From Caulobacterales bacterium (GTDB lineage: Bacteria; Pseudomonadota; Alphaproteobacteria; Caulobacterales; Caulobacteraceae): a DNA stretch of 6,569 bases. A program made the position numbers and the translations under genes. How positions within the stretch are numbered: the stretch's first letter is position 1; the number at the start of each line of letters is the position of its first letter. The stretch covers positions 1-6,569 of the forward strand of contig CANKEA010000067.1 of assembly GCA_947480815.1 (NCBI GenBank), given 5' to 3'. Positions 5,915 through 6,569 of this stretch are shown one piece after another. The notes beneath the pieces were generated by a model that saw nothing but the letters and a program-made list of their open reading frames with translations, did not search any database and had not been told where the DNA came from.

Positions 5915-6569
5915 ATGGCGATGGCTCGCGACCCCGCTTTCAAGACCGCCCAGAAGCCGACCTCGAAGGCCGCAGCAAAATCGGTCGATGAGGTGCCGTC
6001 CAGACTGCCGGACGTCTCCATCGTGGTGCCGGTCTACAACGAGGAGGGCGCGGCACCCGACCTCGCCCGCGAGATCGCCATGGCGTTCACGGGCCAAAAT
6101 TTCGAGGTCATTTTCGTCGATGACGCCAGCACGGACGCCACATGCGGCGTCATGACGGCCTTGAAGGCCGAAATTCCCCAGTTACGGGTCCTGGCTCACC
6201 GTAAGAATTCCGGCCAGAGCCGTGCGGTACGCACCGGCGTGCTGGAAGCGCGCGCTTCGATCATCGTCACGCTCGATGGCGACGGCCAGAACGATCCCGC
6301 AGATGCCCCGCGCTTGACGGATCGGCTGCTGGCGGGCCCCGCCACGCTTGGGCTGGTCGGCGGCGAACGCGCCAAGCGGCAAGATAGTTTTTCGAAAAAA
6401 TATGCCTCAAAAATTGCCAACGCCGCGCGCCGGGCCATTCTAAATGATCAGACCAGCGACGCCGGCTGCGGCATGAAGGTATTCCGACGCGAAGCCTTCC
6501 TGCGTCTGCCGTATTTCGACCACCTGCACCGATACCTACCCGCCATGATGCTGCGCGAGGGTTATGAGG
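5915..6569 (+). CDS. DPM1-like family 2 glycosyltransferase (polyprenyl-phosphate sugar synthase type), 5' part
   Basis: The frame is open from the ATG at 5915 to the window end (218 codons) with no stop, so the gene continues to the right. It is a GT2 enzyme of the dolichyl-phosphate mannosyltransferase type: these join a nucleotide sugar to a polyprenyl phosphate at the inner face of the cytoplasmic membrane. Seen after a variable 32-residue Lys/Ala-rich leader: DVSIVVPVYNEEG (33-45), FEVIFVDDAS (63-72), HRKNSGQSRAVRTG (95-108), the metal-binding LDGDGQNDP (120-128, Asp121 and Asp123), then VGGERAKRQDS and DAGCGMKVFRREAF, as in DPM1 and GtrB-like proteins. Whether C-terminal membrane helices follow cannot be seen. 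Starts at 5915 and 5921 (ATG GCG ATG) are both possible; neither has a clear Shine-Dalgarno. Its divergent neighbour is an ArnT-like transferase of the kind that uses such lipid-linked sugars, which supports a shared envelope-glycan pathway by inference. Confidence 0.92.
   Translation, partial: MAMARDPAFKTAQKPTSKAAAKSVDEVPSRLPDVSIVVPVYNEEGAAPDLAREIAMAFTGQNFEVIFVDDASTDATCGVMTALKAEIPQLRVLAHRKNSGQSRAVRTGVLEARASIIVTLDGDGQNDPADAPRLTDRLLAGPATLGLVGGERAKRQDSFSKKYASKIANAARRAILNDQTSDAGCGMKVFRREAFLRLPYFDHLHRYLPAMMLREGYE

Noticed and set aside
5861..6097. 78-codon - strand frame covering the divergent spacer
   Set aside because: Most of it is the reverse of the DPM1-like coding sequence. Only its last codons (the GTG at 5881 onward) are interesting, as a possible short leader, and that is reported separately.
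1..6569. Search for CRISPR arrays, tRNA/rRNA genes, insertion sequences, toxin-antitoxin pairs or phage defence genes
   Set aside because: Nearly all bases belong to recognised housekeeping or glycosyltransferase genes, and I saw no repeats, tRNA-like segments or mobile-element proteins.

Overview
The window is ordinary high-GC bacterial chromosome with almost no non-coding space. The protein sequences look alphaproteobacterial, most likely Caulobacterales (a Caulobacter, Phenylobacterium or Asticcacaulis relative). This placement rests on recognition of the IscU-like/YidD/ThrS neighbourhood and on protein resemblance, not on a search. There are no RNA genes, insertion sequences, CRISPR arrays, phage genes or attachment sites that I can support.

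Left part (2-4095, + strand): five genes are packed head to tail and probably form one transcript. They are the 3' part of an SRPBCC/START-like protein, an IscU/NifU-like Fe-S scaffold homologue, yidD (membrane-insertion factor), thrS (threonyl-tRNA synthetase) and a GT-A family 2 glycosyltransferase. Three junctions are stop/start overlaps of 4, 4 and 1 nt (GTGA, ATGA, TGATG). The yidD junction is a short gap or a TTGA overlap, depending on its start. ThrS begins at the ATG at 1244: from there it is 642 residues long and its editing-site residues fall at the same numbers as in the E. coli enzyme.

Right part (4119-6569): a 581-residue ArnT/PMT-like integral membrane glycosyltransferase lies on the - strand, convergent with the first glycosyltransferase (23 bp between stops). 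It is divergent from a DPM1-like family 2 glycosyltransferase that runs off the right end. The 50-bp divergent spacer is the only clear intergenic region. The usual logic of such pairs is that the DPM1-like enzyme charges a polyprenyl phosphate with a sugar on the cytoplasmic side and the ArnT-like enzyme transfers that sugar to an acceptor on the periplasmic side. The right part therefore looks like an envelope-glycan modification locus; the sugar and acceptor cannot be read from sequence.

I found no convincing new biological system. Points worth a second look are the missing third cysteine in the Fe-S scaffold homologue, unusual substitutions around motif 2 of ThrS, and the absence of a normally spaced ribosome binding site for the ArnT-like gene, which instead has a possible six-residue leader ORF whose stop overlaps its start.
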